Positions 31,950 through 41,163 are shown, numbered from the stretch's first letter. The stretch is 64,000 bases of DNA from Paucibacter aquatile (GCF_002885975.1 NZ_POSP01000003.1:3348001-3412000), one strand, 5' to 3'. The notes: a model not told the origin generated them from the sequence alone. Translations and numbers: made by a program.

Positions 31950-32811
31950 GCGTCACCTTGAAACCCTGGGCCTGCAGCAGGGCCGGCAGGCCCTCGCTGC
32001 CCAGATGGGCGGGCGCCACGGCCACGAACAGGCGCTGGCCTTCTCGCAGGCGTTGGGCGATCTTGAGGCTCCAGGCCTGGTCGCGTTCGCGCTGGATGCG
32101 CTCGCGCGTGGCCGGTGTGAAGGCCGAGCTCTCGAAGCTGGCTTGCATGGCCGCCATATCGCCGCGGCGCCAGGCGGCGTAGCTTTGCACGCTGTCCTGG
32201 CCCTGGCTGATCAGCAGGCGGCGTAGCAGGGCTTGCTGGTCGGCCTCGGGGATGGACTGCAGCAGCTGGAATCCGGCCTGCAGCCCTTCGAGCTCCAGCA
32301 AGGGCTTGTCCTTCATGGCCCGGTGCACCAGGTTCATGCTGCTGTGCTGTTCCTGGCTTTGCAGGCCGGCTTTCTGGGCCATCAGCTTGTGCAGGGCAGC
32401 CACCACGAAGAAGGGGGGCAGGCTGTCCAGGGCGTTGCAGGGCAGGCCTTGCTGCTTGCACAGCTGATCAAAGTCGCCGAGCAGATCGGCCGGCAGGGTG
32501 GTGCGGAAGGAAGCGTCGGGCTTGCGCAGGGCGGCCAGCAAGGGGGCGGCCTCGCTGGGTGCCACCGGCATGCGCAGCTCACTGGCCAGCTGATCGCTCT
32601 CGGTCAGCGCCTGCTGGACCGGGCCGGGCAGTGCCGTCACGCCGGCTTCGCTCCAGGGCAGGGCGCCGAACAGCCAGGAGCGCCGGCCCTGATGCTCCAC
32701 CGACCACAGGGCGGGTCGGTAATCGGCCTGCGCGGCAGGCGGGGTGTCGGGGGCAGCAGGCAGGCGATGGCGAGGCGGAGCGGTTTCATGGGCGGTGAAT
32801 CGTGCGGTCAA
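31936..32811 (-). CDS. TraB/GumN-family protein
   Basis: The 291-residue protein shows the TraB/GumN pattern: ALWSVEHQGRRSWLFGALPW at the start, a central KDKPLLELEGLQAGFQLLQSIPE (the conserved family glutamates), and a C-terminal RLFVAVAPAHLGSEGLPALLQAQGFKVTRV. Members are predicted metalloprotease-like or erythromycin-esterase-like proteins; the activity is not established. The N-terminal ~30 residues are proline-rich, so export is uncertain. It overlaps the LytS-like gene at its end. Confidence 0.85.
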   Translation of the reverse strand: MTARFTAHETAPPRHRLPAAPDTPPAAQADYRPALWSVEHQGRRSWLFGALPWSEAGVTALPGPVQQALTESDQLASELRMPVAPSEAAPLLAALRKPDASFRTTLPADLLGDFDQLCKQQGLPCNALDSLPPFFVVAALHKLMAQKAGLQSQEQHSSMNLVHRAMKDKPLLELEGLQAGFQLLQSIPEADQQALLRRLLISQGQDSVQSYAAWRRGDMAAMQASFESSAFTPATRERIQRERDQAWSLKIAQRLREGQRLFVAVAPAHLGSEGLPALLQAQGFKVTRVAY

Positions 32812-32933
32812 TCAGGCAGTGAAAGAGGGTCGAACATGGCGCTGTGGGGGTGTCAGCCGGCTGCACTGTGCCGGTCACCTTCGCGCCTGTCGCCTGCTTT
32901 CAGGGCCAGCGGCAGCAAAGCCAGGCCGAACGG

Positions 32934-33494
32934 TCAGCCGGCCGCTGCGGCCCCTGCGGCCACATTCACCTCGGGCGCCAGGCACACGCCACAGCGCTGC
33001 AGCAAATCGGCATGGCGGCAGAACTCGGGTGCCCACAGGCCCTGCTCCACGGCCTGGGCGGCCCAGTCCATGTCCAGGCTGTGCACCAGGCCCAGGCCCA
33101 GCGGCGTGCTCAGGAACAGGCGGTCCTGCTCATCCAGCCAGCTGGCGCTGACGGTGGTGCTCAAGCCGGTGTGGCTCTGCACCGTGCCGCCCGGCTGCAG
33201 GGCTGCGGCATCGACGCGCCAGACCCAGGGCGCGGCCTCCAGCTGCAGGTACACGCGCTGCGGGCCGTTCTGAAAGAACCAGGCGCCGCGCGCGTCGGCC
33301 GCGTAATTGCGGGCGATGAACTCGCGCAGCTTCTCGTGCGTGACGCGGCTGCCCTTGACCTGCGGAAACGGGCCCGCCGCCTGGCAGCGCTCGTCGCGCA
33401 TATACCAATCGCCCCGGGCATCCAGGGCTAGCCAGCCGTAGCAGTGCGGCACATTGGGCCATTTTTTCAGGGCCGCTTCGACGATTGCATCCAT
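32934..33494 (-). CDS. Conserved protein of unknown function (DUF-type, betaproteobacterial)
   Basis: This 186-residue soluble protein contains KKWPNVPHCYGWLALDARGDWYMRDERC near its start, a typical beginning for a betaproteobacterial family of unknown function. GAWFFQNGPQRVYLQLEAAPWVWRV occupies the centre, and cysteines near the end (FCRHADLLQRCGVC) could bind metal. I cannot assign a Pfam number safely. It lies downstream of the ABC exporter genes on the same strand with a 39-base gap. Confidence 0.8.
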   Translation of the reverse strand: MDAIVEAALKKWPNVPHCYGWLALDARGDWYMRDERCQAAGPFPQVKGSRVTHEKLREFIARNYAADARGAWFFQNGPQRVYLQLEAAPWVWRVDAAALQPGGTVQSHTGLSTTVSASWLDEQDRLFLSTPLGLGLVHSLDMDWAAQAVEQGLWAPEFCRHADLLQRCGVCLAPEVNVAAGAAAAG

Positions 33495-33533
33495 GCCGCC
33501 AGTGTAGGTTCGGCGGACTGGCCCGCGCCTCGT

Positions 33534-34304
33534 TCAGATGTGACCCAGCACGCCCAGATGGCGCGCCTGTCGCAGGCAGGCCCGAAAGATCGCCAGACCC
33601 GCGGCCAGGAACACGGCGCTGTTCAGCGCCACCCAGGCCCAGACCTCGACCGGAAAGGTCTGGCCGCCCGCGGCCGCGCGTGCTGCGGCGGCGGCCAGGG
33701 CATAGGGCAGGGCCGACAAGCCCGAGAGCGGCAGCGCCGGTAGTGACACCAGGCCGATCACCAAAGGATAGGCCGCCATCATCAGCAGCTCGCCGCGCTT
33801 GACCAGCAGGCTCAGGCCCGCCAGCGCATAGCCCAGGCCGGCCATGGACGGTGCACCCAGCACGGCCAGGCCCAGGGCAGGCAGGCTCAGCTGCACGCGC
33901 CCGTCGGTCAGCCAGGCGATCACACCGAGCGTGAGCACCAGCAAGATCAGGCCCACCACGCTTTGCAGCAACAGTCGTACGGTCAACAGCTGGCCCAGGC
34001 TCATTGGTGCCAGCTGCAGCTGCTCCAGCGTGCGCTGCTGCGTCTCTTCGACGATCTCTTGGGCGCTGCCATGGGCCAGGCCGCTGGCAAACATCCACAG
34101 GGCAAAGCCGATGATCAGCCCATCGGCCTGGCCCGAATCCAGGGACTGGCCGCTGGCCTTGAGCACGGCGAAGACCAGGCCGCCGAACAGGCTGAAGATG
34201 AAGCCGATGCCCAGCACGGCCTCGACCCAGTAGCGCCGCGCCAGGGCCAGGCTGCGGCGGGCCTCGTTGAGGCCATGGCGAATCCAGGGGCGGCGGGTGC
34301 TCAT
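33534..34304 (-). CDS. ABC-2 type exporter permease
   Basis: The 256-residue protein has about six membrane helices in the ABC-2 layout, with a QEIVEETQQRTLEQLQLAPMS stretch between helices 2 and 3 that is typical of the coupling region. It pairs with the upstream ATPase gene (4-base overlap). The substrate is unknown; drug, lipid or multidrug export are possible. Confidence 0.88.
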   Translation of the reverse strand: MSTRRPWIRHGLNEARRSLALARRYWVEAVLGIGFIFSLFGGLVFAVLKASGQSLDSGQADGLIIGFALWMFASGLAHGSAQEIVEETQQRTLEQLQLAPMSLGQLLTVRLLLQSVVGLILLVLTLGVIAWLTDGRVQLSLPALGLAVLGAPSMAGLGYALAGLSLLVKRGELLMMAAYPLVIGLVSLPALPLSGLSALPYALAAAAARAAAGGQTFPVEVWAWVALNSAVFLAAGLAIFRACLRQARHLGVLGHI

Positions 34305-35302
34305 GGGGTGGGTGCTCCCTCGATGGAGGCTTCAGTGGCGGACAGGCCGAGGTGTTCCAGGTAATGCTCGCGCAGCTCGATCGCGCGCAGCTGCAGCGCG
34401 CTGCAGCGGCCCAGCCAGGCGGCCCATTCGGCCATCAGTCGGGCCGCCTCGGGCGGGTCGCGCAAGGGCAGGCTCCAGCCGCCGGCCTCGCCCGGCGCTG
34501 CTTGCCAGTCCCTCGGGCCCAGCCATTCGGGCGGCGGCGGGCAGGCCTGCTCGCTGCGCACCACCAAGCGGTAGCGGTAGTCCTGGTGCACAAAGGCCTC
34601 ACGAGCGCCGTCAAAGCGCTTGCGCCCGCGGTGGATGCAGACGATGCGCGGGCACAGGCGCTCGATGAAATGCAGATCGTGCGAGCCGATCAGAAAGGTC
34701 TGGCCTTCGGCCGCGCCCTGGTGCACCAGCGCGTGCAGGCGCTCCACGCCTTCCAGGTCCAGGCCCAGCGTCGGCTCGTCCAGCAGCACCAGGGCCGGCC
34801 GGTGGATCAGGGCCCCGATCAGGGCGGCGCGCAGCTTGTTGCCGGTGGAAAGCTGGCGGATCGGTGTGTCGAGATCACTCAGGCCCAGCAGATCGGCCAT
34901 CTGCCGGCAGCGATCGAGACTGAAGCGCTGCTCGCGCAGCTCGCAGAAGTAACGCGCGTTCTCCAGGGTGGTCAGGCGCTCGTAGGCGGCGCCGCGGCCC
35001 TCCAGCAACACGCCGATCTCGCGCAAATGGGGGCCGGGCTGACCAGCCGCCCGAGCGGGGTCTTTGCGCCAGCGCAGCTCGCCCTGGTCGGCGTCGCAGA
35101 GTCCGGTCAGGATCTTGACCAAGGTGGTCTTGCCCGAGCCATTCGGCCCGAGCAGGCCGATCACTTCGCCGGCTTTCAGCTCCAGGTCAAATTGGTCCAG
35201 CGCTTGGACCGAGCCGCCGCCCCGTGTGTAGTGCTTGCTGGCCTGCTGGAGCTGCAGCAAGAGTCCGGCTGTTGTGTCGTTCGTCGACCGTTCTGGGTCC
35301 AT
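34301..35302 (-). CDS. ABC transporter ATP-binding protein
   Basis: The 333-residue ATPase has Walker A GPNGSGKTTL, signature LSTGNKLRAALI (a slightly unusual version of LSGGQ), Walker B ALVLLDEPTLG and a switch histidine in GSHDLHFIERL. A C-terminal extension of ~100 residues follows the nucleotide-binding domain, as in ABC-2-type drug or polysaccharide exporters. It is translationally coupled to the permease. It probably drives export of an unknown molecule. Confidence 0.93.
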   Translation of the reverse strand: MDPERSTNDTTAGLLLQLQQASKHYTRGGGSVQALDQFDLELKAGEVIGLLGPNGSGKTTLVKILTGLCDADQGELRWRKDPARAAGQPGPHLREIGVLLEGRGAAYERLTTLENARYFCELREQRFSLDRCRQMADLLGLSDLDTPIRQLSTGNKLRAALIGALIHRPALVLLDEPTLGLDLEGVERLHALVHQGAAEGQTFLIGSHDLHFIERLCPRIVCIHRGRKRFDGAREAFVHQDYRYRLVVRSEQACPPPPEWLGPRDWQAAPGEAGGWSLPLRDPPEAARLMAEWAAWLGRCSALQLRAIELREHYLEHLGLSATEASIEGAPTP

Positions 35303-35438
35303 GCCCTGTTCCTCCTGCCCTTGATCGGGTCGGAGGCAGCATAAGGGCGCAACTTGACGGTGTCAGCCTGGGCCGGACGAGCAGGCTGCTACGCCGTTGA
35401 ATGGCAGGAAGTCCGCAATGAATGGCTGCCGTGGCGAC

Positions 35439-36464
35439 TCAACCCAGCGCCCGGCTCAGCCAGTCGCAGACCTGCTCGGGCATGGTGAAGACCTCGCCCG
35501 GCGGCTTGCCGTGGGTGAATCCGACATGGCCGCCGTGGGCCGGCTGCCAGAGCGTGACGAAGGCGCCGACATCGCGCGCCTGCGGCAGGCTGTGCGCCGG
35601 CACAAAGGGGTCGTTGCGGGCATTGAGCACCAGGGCCGGGATGCCGATGCGGCGCAGATGCGGCTTGGCCGAGGCGCGCGCCCAGTAGTCCTCGGTGTCG
35701 CGGAAGCCGTGCAGCGGGGCGGTGAAGATGTTGTCGAACTCGTAGAGATCGCGGGCGCGGCGCAGGCGTTCGCCATCGAACAGGCCCGGGTGCTGCTCCA
35801 GCTTGCGCAGGGCCTTGGGCACCATGGTCTTGAGGAACATGCGGGTGTAGACCAGGCGGCTGAAGCCGCTGCCGATGGCCCGGCCCGAGGCGGCCAGGTC
35901 GATGGGCGAGCAGACGGCGGCCACGGCGCGGGCGGTCAGGGCGGCGCTCTGGCCATGCTCCTCGGCCCAGCGCAGCAAGGCATTGCCGCCCAGCGAGATG
36001 CCCACGGCCAGCACCGGGCCGCCATGCTGCTGCTTGCAACGGGCCAGGATCCAGGCGATCTCTTCGAAATCGCCCGAGTGGTAGGCGCGTGGCGCATGGT
36101 TCAGCTCGCCCGAGCAGCCGCGGAAATGCGGCAGGGCGCAGGCCCAGCCGCGCGAGCGCGCGACGGTGGCAAAGGCTTGGGCGTACTGGCTTTGCGAGCT
36201 GCCCTCCAGGCCATGGAAGAGCACCAGCAGCGGCGGCCGTGGCGTGCCCTCGGGCGGGATGGCGGGCAGGGGCCAGAAGGCGTCGTCGCCGGCTTCGGGC
36301 GGGGCGTAGTTGAGCCAGTCGACGTCGATGAAATCGCCGTCCGGTGTGTCCCAGCGCTGGCGCTGGAAGCGCAGGGCCGGGCCGCCGTGGTGGCGGGCCC
36401 AGAGGGCAGACCAGATGGTCTGGGCGTGGCCGCCGGGCAGCCAGCGCGGCGCGGAGTACTGCAT
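35439..36464 (-). CDS. YheT-type alpha/beta hydrolase
   Basis: The 341-residue protein begins with PRWLPGGHAQTIWSALWARH, a conserved YheT-family start. GLEGSSQSQYAQAF follows, then the nucleophile motif VGISLGGNALLRW with serine in GISLG. The catalytic aspartate is probably in LNARNDPFVPAHSL and the histidine in PAHGGHVGF. This is a predicted carboxylesterase of unclear physiological role. It lies upstream of the SnoaL-like gene in transcript order only by proximity (26 bases). Confidence 0.9.
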   Translation of the reverse strand: MQYSAPRWLPGGHAQTIWSALWARHHGGPALRFQRQRWDTPDGDFIDVDWLNYAPPEAGDDAFWPLPAIPPEGTPRPPLLVLFHGLEGSSQSQYAQAFATVARSRGWACALPHFRGCSGELNHAPRAYHSGDFEEIAWILARCKQQHGGPVLAVGISLGGNALLRWAEEHGQSAALTARAVAAVCSPIDLAASGRAIGSGFSRLVYTRMFLKTMVPKALRKLEQHPGLFDGERLRRARDLYEFDNIFTAPLHGFRDTEDYWARASAKPHLRRIGIPALVLNARNDPFVPAHSLPQARDVGAFVTLWQPAHGGHVGFTHGKPPGEVFTMPEQVCDWLSRALG

Positions 36465-36490
36465 CTCGGAACGGTTCGGGGTGTCGGCCT

Positions 36491-36943
36491 TCAGTGCAGC
36501 ACCGAAGGCTCTTCGATCACTTCCTGGATGTCATGCGCGCTGCCCGGGCTGGCGTGGTGCAGCACCATGCGCCAGCCGAAGGCGGTCTTGAGGTAGACAT
36601 TGGTGGCGATCACCCAGGCGCTTTGCTGGCCGTCCGGGCCGTCCACCTGCACGCGCTCCAGCACCTGGTGGATGGCGGTGTCGCCGGTGTGCAGGCGCCG
36701 CACGCGCTCGGGGTGGGCTGGGATGGCGCCTTGCAGAAAGACGGTCTCGAAGGCGGCGCGGATCGCGCCCAGGCCCACGACGCGCGGGCCGCCGGGGTGG
36801 ACACAGGAGATTTCCTCCTCGTCGGCCCAGACCTCCATCAGCCGGTCCAGATCGGCCTGCTGCAGGGCTTCGTAGAACTGCTGTTCGGTGTCCTCGGGCG
36901 AGGCCAGCAGGGCGGCGGCCTGAGCTTTGCTGCGCGACTGCAT
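36491..36943 (-). CDS. SnoaL-like/NTF2-fold protein
   Basis: The 150-residue product has a SnoaL-type NTF2 fold: EQQFYEALQQADLDRLMEVWADEEEISCVHPGG, then IRAAFETVFLQGAI and IATNVYLKTAFGWRMVLHHASPG. The conserved-looking W-x-D/E region is typical of a family related to ketosteroid isomerases, but without a clear catalytic residue it may only bind ligand. ATG 36943 is preferred, since it starts just after the zinc-finger gene stop. Confidence 0.85.
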   Translation of the reverse strand: MQSRSKAQAAALLASPEDTEQQFYEALQQADLDRLMEVWADEEEISCVHPGGPRVVGLGAIRAAFETVFLQGAIPAHPERVRRLHTGDTAIHQVLERVQVDGPDGQQSAWVIATNVYLKTAFGWRMVLHHASPGSAHDIQEVIEEPSVLH

Positions 36944-36948
36944 GCGGC

Positions 36949-37155
36949 TCAGTGGTGGCTGTGCAGGGTTTCGCCGGCTTTCAGCTTGTAGACGGTGCCG
37001 CAGTAGGGGCACTTGCCCTGGCCTTCATGGCTCAGGTCGATGAAGACCTTGGGGTGGCTGCTCCACTGCGTCATCTTGGGGTTGGGGCAGGCCACAACGC
37101 CCGGGCCCTGCACATCCTGAGCCGTGACTTCGACGATGGATTTGGCTTCGCTCAT
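36949..37155 (-). CDS. CHCC-type zinc-finger small protein
   Basis: The 68-residue protein has the CHCC zinc-finger pattern (CPNPKMTQWSSHPKVFIDL, then GKCPYCGTVYKL), like the mitochondrial complex I NDUFS6 subunit. Similar small proteins are widespread in proteobacteria, role unclear. The ATG at 37155 has an AGGAAG-like sequence on the reverse strand nearby. It lies 5 bases before the SnoaL-like gene start. Confidence 0.88.
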   Translation of the reverse strand: MSEAKSIVEVTAQDVQGPGVVACPNPKMTQWSSHPKVFIDLSHEGQGKCPYCGTVYKLKAGETLHSHH

Positions 37156-37240
37156 GGGAGGTTTCTTTCGTGTCAACAACAGGGGCGGGAGGTGAGGGCC
37201 GGGCCAGCGCACCCGGGCGCCGGCGGCAAAGACCCTGATT

Positions 37241-37642
37241 TTACGAGGCTTGTTGCTCTTTCGGAGCGTCCTCCGGGCGGAGCAAGCTCCAGCTGCGCAC
37301 CGTGCCGCCTTCCATGTGCAGCTCGACCCGCACGCCGCCGGCGTCGGTCCAGCCATAGACCTCGGGCTGCTCGCTGATCTTCTGGCCCAGGCTGCGCGTC
37401 AGCGGCAGCACATCGACCAGCTTCATGCCGGCGCGCAGCTTGGCATTGAGCATGACGGCGCTCTCGACCCGACCGACCGGCGCCTCCGAGGCGGCGCGCA
37501 TCACCCGCATCAGGCGCGAGAACTGCAGCAGCAGCCAGAACACCACGACCGTCAGGGCCAGGATCACCCCTTGCCAGCCGTACAACAAGCCACCGCCTAC
37601 CAGGGCCACCAGGGCCAGGGCGCTTCCAATCCATGTATTCAT
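37241..37642 (-). CDS. Unknown protein with two membrane helices
   Basis: The 133-residue product has two N-terminal hydrophobic helices (IGSALALVALVGGGLLYGW and VILALTVVVFWLLLQF) followed by a soluble C-terminal part (RVMRAASEAPVGRVESAVML, then VYGWTDAGGVRVELHME). The protein is probably in the inner membrane with the C-terminal part in the cytosol. Function is unknown. Confidence 0.8.
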   Translation of the reverse strand: MNTWIGSALALVALVGGGLLYGWQGVILALTVVVFWLLLQFSRLMRVMRAASEAPVGRVESAVMLNAKLRAGMKLVDVLPLTRSLGQKISEQPEVYGWTDAGGVRVELHMEGGTVRSWSLLRPEDAPKEQQAS

Positions 37643-37809
37643 GGGCCGGCATGGTAGTGCAAGGCGCCCGGACGGCCGTGATTTCGCACAAGCTGCTTGG
37701 GCAAGTCATGGCTTTGGCGTATCCTCAGTCCCCCTAAGGGAAATCCCGAATCCAGGCGCCGGCAGGAAAAGAGCGACCACGGGAACGACGGCATGAGGGA
37801 GTCCGCACG

Positions 37810-38652
37810 GTGAGGTGGCGCTTACGGAGTTCAGGGTCGAGGCAGCGGCGCCGGCTGTGGGCCGACGGCTTGTTTGCGGCCCTCGGTTTCGGCCTGATCG
37901 GGCAGGCCGTGCAGGCCCAAGCACCGACCCCGGGGCCGGATTGTTCGCGCCCATTCAGCCTGGCCTTGCATGAGCACGGCTTGCTCTACTCGGCGGCCAC
38001 CGGCAGCGGCATCGACAAGGACATCGCCGACGAAATGGCCCGGCGCAGCGGTTGCAAGTTCTTCGTCTCGCTGATGCCACGTGCGCGCATCTGGCAGCTG
38101 ATCGAAAGCGGGGCGCTCGATTTCAGCCTTTCCGGCATCAGCAATCCGCAGCGCGAGAAGTTCGCCAGCTTTGCCTGGTGCTTTCGCAACCGTTACCAGC
38201 TGCTGCTGCGGCGTGACGCTCAGGTGCGCACGCTCGAAGACTTTGAACGCCAGCGCAAGCTGCAGCTGGGTGTGATCCGCAGCTTTCGTTACAGCGAGAG
38301 CGCCAACCATCTGGTCGACCGCCTGGCCGAGCAGCAGCGTCTGGTTCACGCCAACGGCTTGACGGCACTGTTCGATGCTCTGGTGGCCGGCCAGATCCAA
38401 GCCATGATCGTTGAGCCCTTTGACCTGCCGAGCTTGGAGTCAGCCCGGATACGCGAGCAGACCCAGGTGCTGGAGTTCGGCGATGCGCCGGTGCAGCATG
38501 GCTTGATCATGTCGCGCGCCAGTTTGAGCGACGCCGAGCAAGCACGCTGGCGCGCCTTGATCCAGGACATGCAGGCCGACGGCAGTTTGCTGCGCATCTT
38601 TGAAAAGTACTTCAAGCCCGAGCTGGCGCGGGCCATGGTGGCGCGACCATGA
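37810..38652 (+). CDS. Periplasmic solute-binding protein coupled to a diguanylate cyclase
   Basis: The 280-residue product begins at GTG 37810 and has a signal sequence (LFAALGFGLIGQAVQA). The mature protein is a family 3 binding fold: FSLALHEHGLLYSAATGSG at the start, IESGALDFSLSGISNPQREKF in the middle, and QIQAMIVEPFDLPSLES later. No ABC permease follows; instead the stop overlaps the start of the diguanylate cyclase gene by 4 bases. It probably acts as a periplasmic ligand sensor for that enzyme, but this is inference. Confidence 0.85.
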   Translation: MRWRLRSSGSRQRRRLWADGLFAALGFGLIGQAVQAQAPTPGPDCSRPFSLALHEHGLLYSAATGSGIDKDIADEMARRSGCKFFVSLMPRARIWQLIESGALDFSLSGISNPQREKFASFAWCFRNRYQLLLRRDAQVRTLEDFERQRKLQLGVIRSFRYSESANHLVDRLAEQQRLVHANGLTALFDALVAGQIQAMIVEPFDLPSLESARIREQTQVLEFGDAPVQHGLIMSRASLSDAEQARWRALIQDMQADGSLLRIFEKYFKPELARAMVARP

Positions 38653-40601
38653 AGCTGCGCTGGACCCTGCCGGGACTGAATTCGCAAGCGCGCTGGCTGC
38701 GTTGGCGCGGCCTGCCGCTGGCCGTGTTCCTGATCAGTCTGGGCCTGACCTTGAGCTTCTGGCATTCCGAGCAAAGGCGTGAGCAGGCCGTGCAGCGCCA
38801 GGCTTTTGACGCCAGCCTGCGCGACGTCAGCGAACGCATCGAGCAGCGCATGGCCGCCCATGCTCACCTGTTGCAAGGTGCACAGGGCTTTCTCGCGGCC
38901 AGCCCTCAAGTCGATGCTCAGGCTTTTCGGCGTTATGTCGAGGCCCTGCCCCTGGGGGCGGATTTCGCCGGGGTGCAAGGTCTGGCCTGGGTGCAGGCCC
39001 AGCCCGGGCCGCGCGGACCCGCCTACCGGGTGATGCAGATGGAGCCCGGCGTGGCGCGCAACCAGGCCCTCTTGCAGCTGGATCTGGCTGCCCAGCCGGC
39101 GCTGCGCGAGCTGCTGCAGCAGGCGCAGGAGTCCGGCCACCTGGCCTTGTCGGCCCGTCTCAATCTGGCCGATCTGGGGCTGCCCGCCCAGCCCGGCTTT
39201 GTGCTGGCGCTGCCGGTCTACCGCGGTGTGGCCTTGCCCGACACGCCCGCTGCCCGCCGCGAGGCGCTCAAGGCCTGGGTGCTGGCGCCGGTGGCGGCAG
39301 GCGAGCTGATGGCCAGCCTCTACGGTGAGCTGCCGGCCGCGCTCTCGCTGGCGCTGTACGACGGCCAGGATTTGTTGGAACGCCATCTGCTTTACCGGCG
39401 TGCCGACGCCAGTTGGCAGCGCAGTGCCCAAGCCGGCGTGCAGGCGCCGCCGGCAAGTGATCGCCAGGCGCGTGAGTATCTGGTGCTGGGCGGTCGCACC
39501 TGGACCCTGCAACTGTCCGCCGGCCCGGCTTTCGCTGCCCGCCATGGCGCCGACTACGCGCCCAATGTCTTGCGCATGGGCGTGCTGCTGAGCGTGCTGC
39601 TGAGCCTGCTGGCCTGGATGCTGGGTCATGCCCGCGAGCGCGCCCAGGCCCTGGCCGAGCAGATGACCCGCGCCCTGCGCGAGAGCGAGCAGCGCTGGGC
39701 TTTTGCGGTAGAAGGTGCGGGCGATGGTGTCTGGGATTGGGACCTGCCGCACGGCCGGCTCAGCAGCTCGGTGCGCTGGAAGCAGCTGATGGGTTTGCCA
39801 CCGCTGCCGGCCGATTTGCCCATGGAGCAGTTCTGGAGCCTGATCCACCCCGAGGACCTGCCGCGCGTGCGCAGCGAGGCCCAGGCCTGCCTGGACGGCA
39901 GCCAGGCGCAGTTCTCCACCGAGTACCGGGTGGCTGGCGGTGTGGGCCGCTGGAACTGGGTGCTGGCTCGCGGCACCGTGGTCGAGCGCAATCGCCAGCA
40001 GCAGCCCCTGCGCATGATCGGCACGCTGTCGGACATCAATGCCCGCCGCCAGTCCGAGGAGCGAGTGCGCTTCATGGCCTTGCACGACCCGCTGACCGAG
40101 CTGGCCAACCGCGCGCATTTCGACGAGCGCCTGCGCTTCGCCCTGGCCCATGCCCGGCGCTACCACGAGCCGGTGGGCCTGATCCTGCTGGACCTGGATC
40201 GCTTCAAGCCCATCAACGACCAGTTCGGCCATGCTGTGGGCGACCAGCTCTTGCAGACGGTGGCGCGCCGCATCAAGGCTGCGGTGCGCGAGACCGACAC
40301 CGTGGGCCGCATCGGCGGCGATGAGTTCGTGGTCTTGCTCAGCGGGGCCCTCAGCCGCGAATCGGCTCAGGGCGTGGCGGACAAGATCTACACCCAGGTG
40401 GCCCAGCCCATGGAGCTGGGCGGCGTGCGTCTGGAGATCACCTGCTCACTGGGCCTGGCCCTGTTCCCCGAGGACGGCCAGGACGAGCTGAGCCTGGCCA
40501 AGAGCGCCGACGACGCCATGTACCGCAACAAACGGGCGGGCCGTCCCTGGCTGCGAGACGACTTGGCGCGCCCGCTGAATCGAGGCCGTTTTCAAACATA
40601 A
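38649..40601 (+). CDS. Diguanylate cyclase with CHASE, PAS and GGDEF domains
   Basis: The 650-residue membrane protein has two membrane helices (about residues 22-40 and 305-325) flanking a periplasmic CHASE domain, with FRRYVEALPLGADFAGVQGLAWV. A PAS domain follows (WAFAVEGAGDGVWDWDLPHG to MIGTLSDINARRQSEE), then a GGDEF domain with GGDEF at 556-560. The product-inhibition site RxxD (RETD, 547-550) is intact. It makes the second messenger c-di-GMP from GTP, gated by a ligand. It is coupled to the upstream binding protein. Confidence 0.95.
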   Translation: MKLRWTLPGLNSQARWLRWRGLPLAVFLISLGLTLSFWHSEQRREQAVQRQAFDASLRDVSERIEQRMAAHAHLLQGAQGFLAASPQVDAQAFRRYVEALPLGADFAGVQGLAWVQAQPGPRGPAYRVMQMEPGVARNQALLQLDLAAQPALRELLQQAQESGHLALSARLNLADLGLPAQPGFVLALPVYRGVALPDTPAARREALKAWVLAPVAAGELMASLYGELPAALSLALYDGQDLLERHLLYRRADASWQRSAQAGVQAPPASDRQAREYLVLGGRTWTLQLSAGPAFAARHGADYAPNVLRMGVLLSVLLSLLAWMLGHARERAQALAEQMTRALRESEQRWAFAVEGAGDGVWDWDLPHGRLSSSVRWKQLMGLPPLPADLPMEQFWSLIHPEDLPRVRSEAQACLDGSQAQFSTEYRVAGGVGRWNWVLARGTVVERNRQQQPLRMIGTLSDINARRQSEERVRFMALHDPLTELANRAHFDERLRFALAHARRYHEPVGLILLDLDRFKPINDQFGHAVGDQLLQTVARRIKAAVRETDTVGRIGGDEFVVLLSGALSRESAQGVADKIYTQVAQPMELGGVRLEITCSLGLALFPEDGQDELSLAKSADDAMYRNKRAGRPWLRDDLARPLNRGRFQT

Positions 40602-40635
40602 CCCTACAATGCGCAGACCAAGGAGCGGAGGGTCA

Positions 40636-41163
40636 ATGAGTTCAGCAGAAGCGGTTTGGAGTGCATTTCGGGCGAGTTGGGGTGAGCTAATGTCCACTCC
40701 TGGTCCATGGGGTGCGGATGAAACACGCGACTTCTTACAGGCAGTATTTGAAGTTCGGGGTTTGGGAGTCAGTCCCGACACAAAAGCAAAAAATGGGGTC
40801 GAAAACAAGCTTGATATGTATCGGGAAGCGATACCGGACTTGATTCAGGCAGTTCGAGAGATCGGGCTGGGCGAGGGAGAAGACTTGATCTGGAAGAACG
40901 AGATCAAGGCTGCAACCCTAAAGCGGAAAGTTGCGTTCTTGAGCTATGAGCCTACCAACGATTGGTCGAAATTCTGCTTGTTGCCAATCTATTTCGATAA
41001 AAAGGGTCGAGAGAGTTTTTTTGCTCGGCTCGGAATTCCCGTAGATAGCAGCACAGCGGATCAGAGCTATCGCGAGTCGTGTAAAGAGGTACTGCGGAAA
41101 AGACCTCCCAACCCAACTCAAAGCTACTGGGAATACGTTGACATGGTGTTGCAGAGTTCTTGA
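40636..41163 (+). CDS. AT-richer orphan gene of unknown function
   Basis: This 175-residue soluble protein is unlike its neighbours in base and codon use (by eye about half GC). It contains GADETRDFLQAVFEVRGL, NGVENKLDMYREAIPDLIQA and FLSYEPTNDWSKFCLLPIYF. No family was recognised. A TACAAT box at 40605-40610 just after the cyclase stop and AGGAG 10 bases before the ATG could provide independent expression. It ends 10 bases before the convergent radA stop. A recent horizontal acquisition is likely. Confidence 0.75.
   Translation: MSSAEAVWSAFRASWGELMSTPGPWGADETRDFLQAVFEVRGLGVSPDTKAKNGVENKLDMYREAIPDLIQAVREIGLGEGEDLIWKNEIKAATLKRKVAFLSYEPTNDWSKFCLLPIYFDKKGRESFFARLGIPVDSSTADQSYRESCKEVLRKRPPNPTQSYWEYVDMVLQSS

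Noticed and set aside
38346..40232. Open frame of 628 codons on the minus strand
   Set aside because: It is antisense to the CHASE-PAS-GGDEF enzyme.
40605..40610. Idea that the AT-rich gene is part of a multi-gene defence island
   Set aside because: Both neighbours are ordinary housekeeping-type genes on either side within 35 bases, so it is a single gene insertion.
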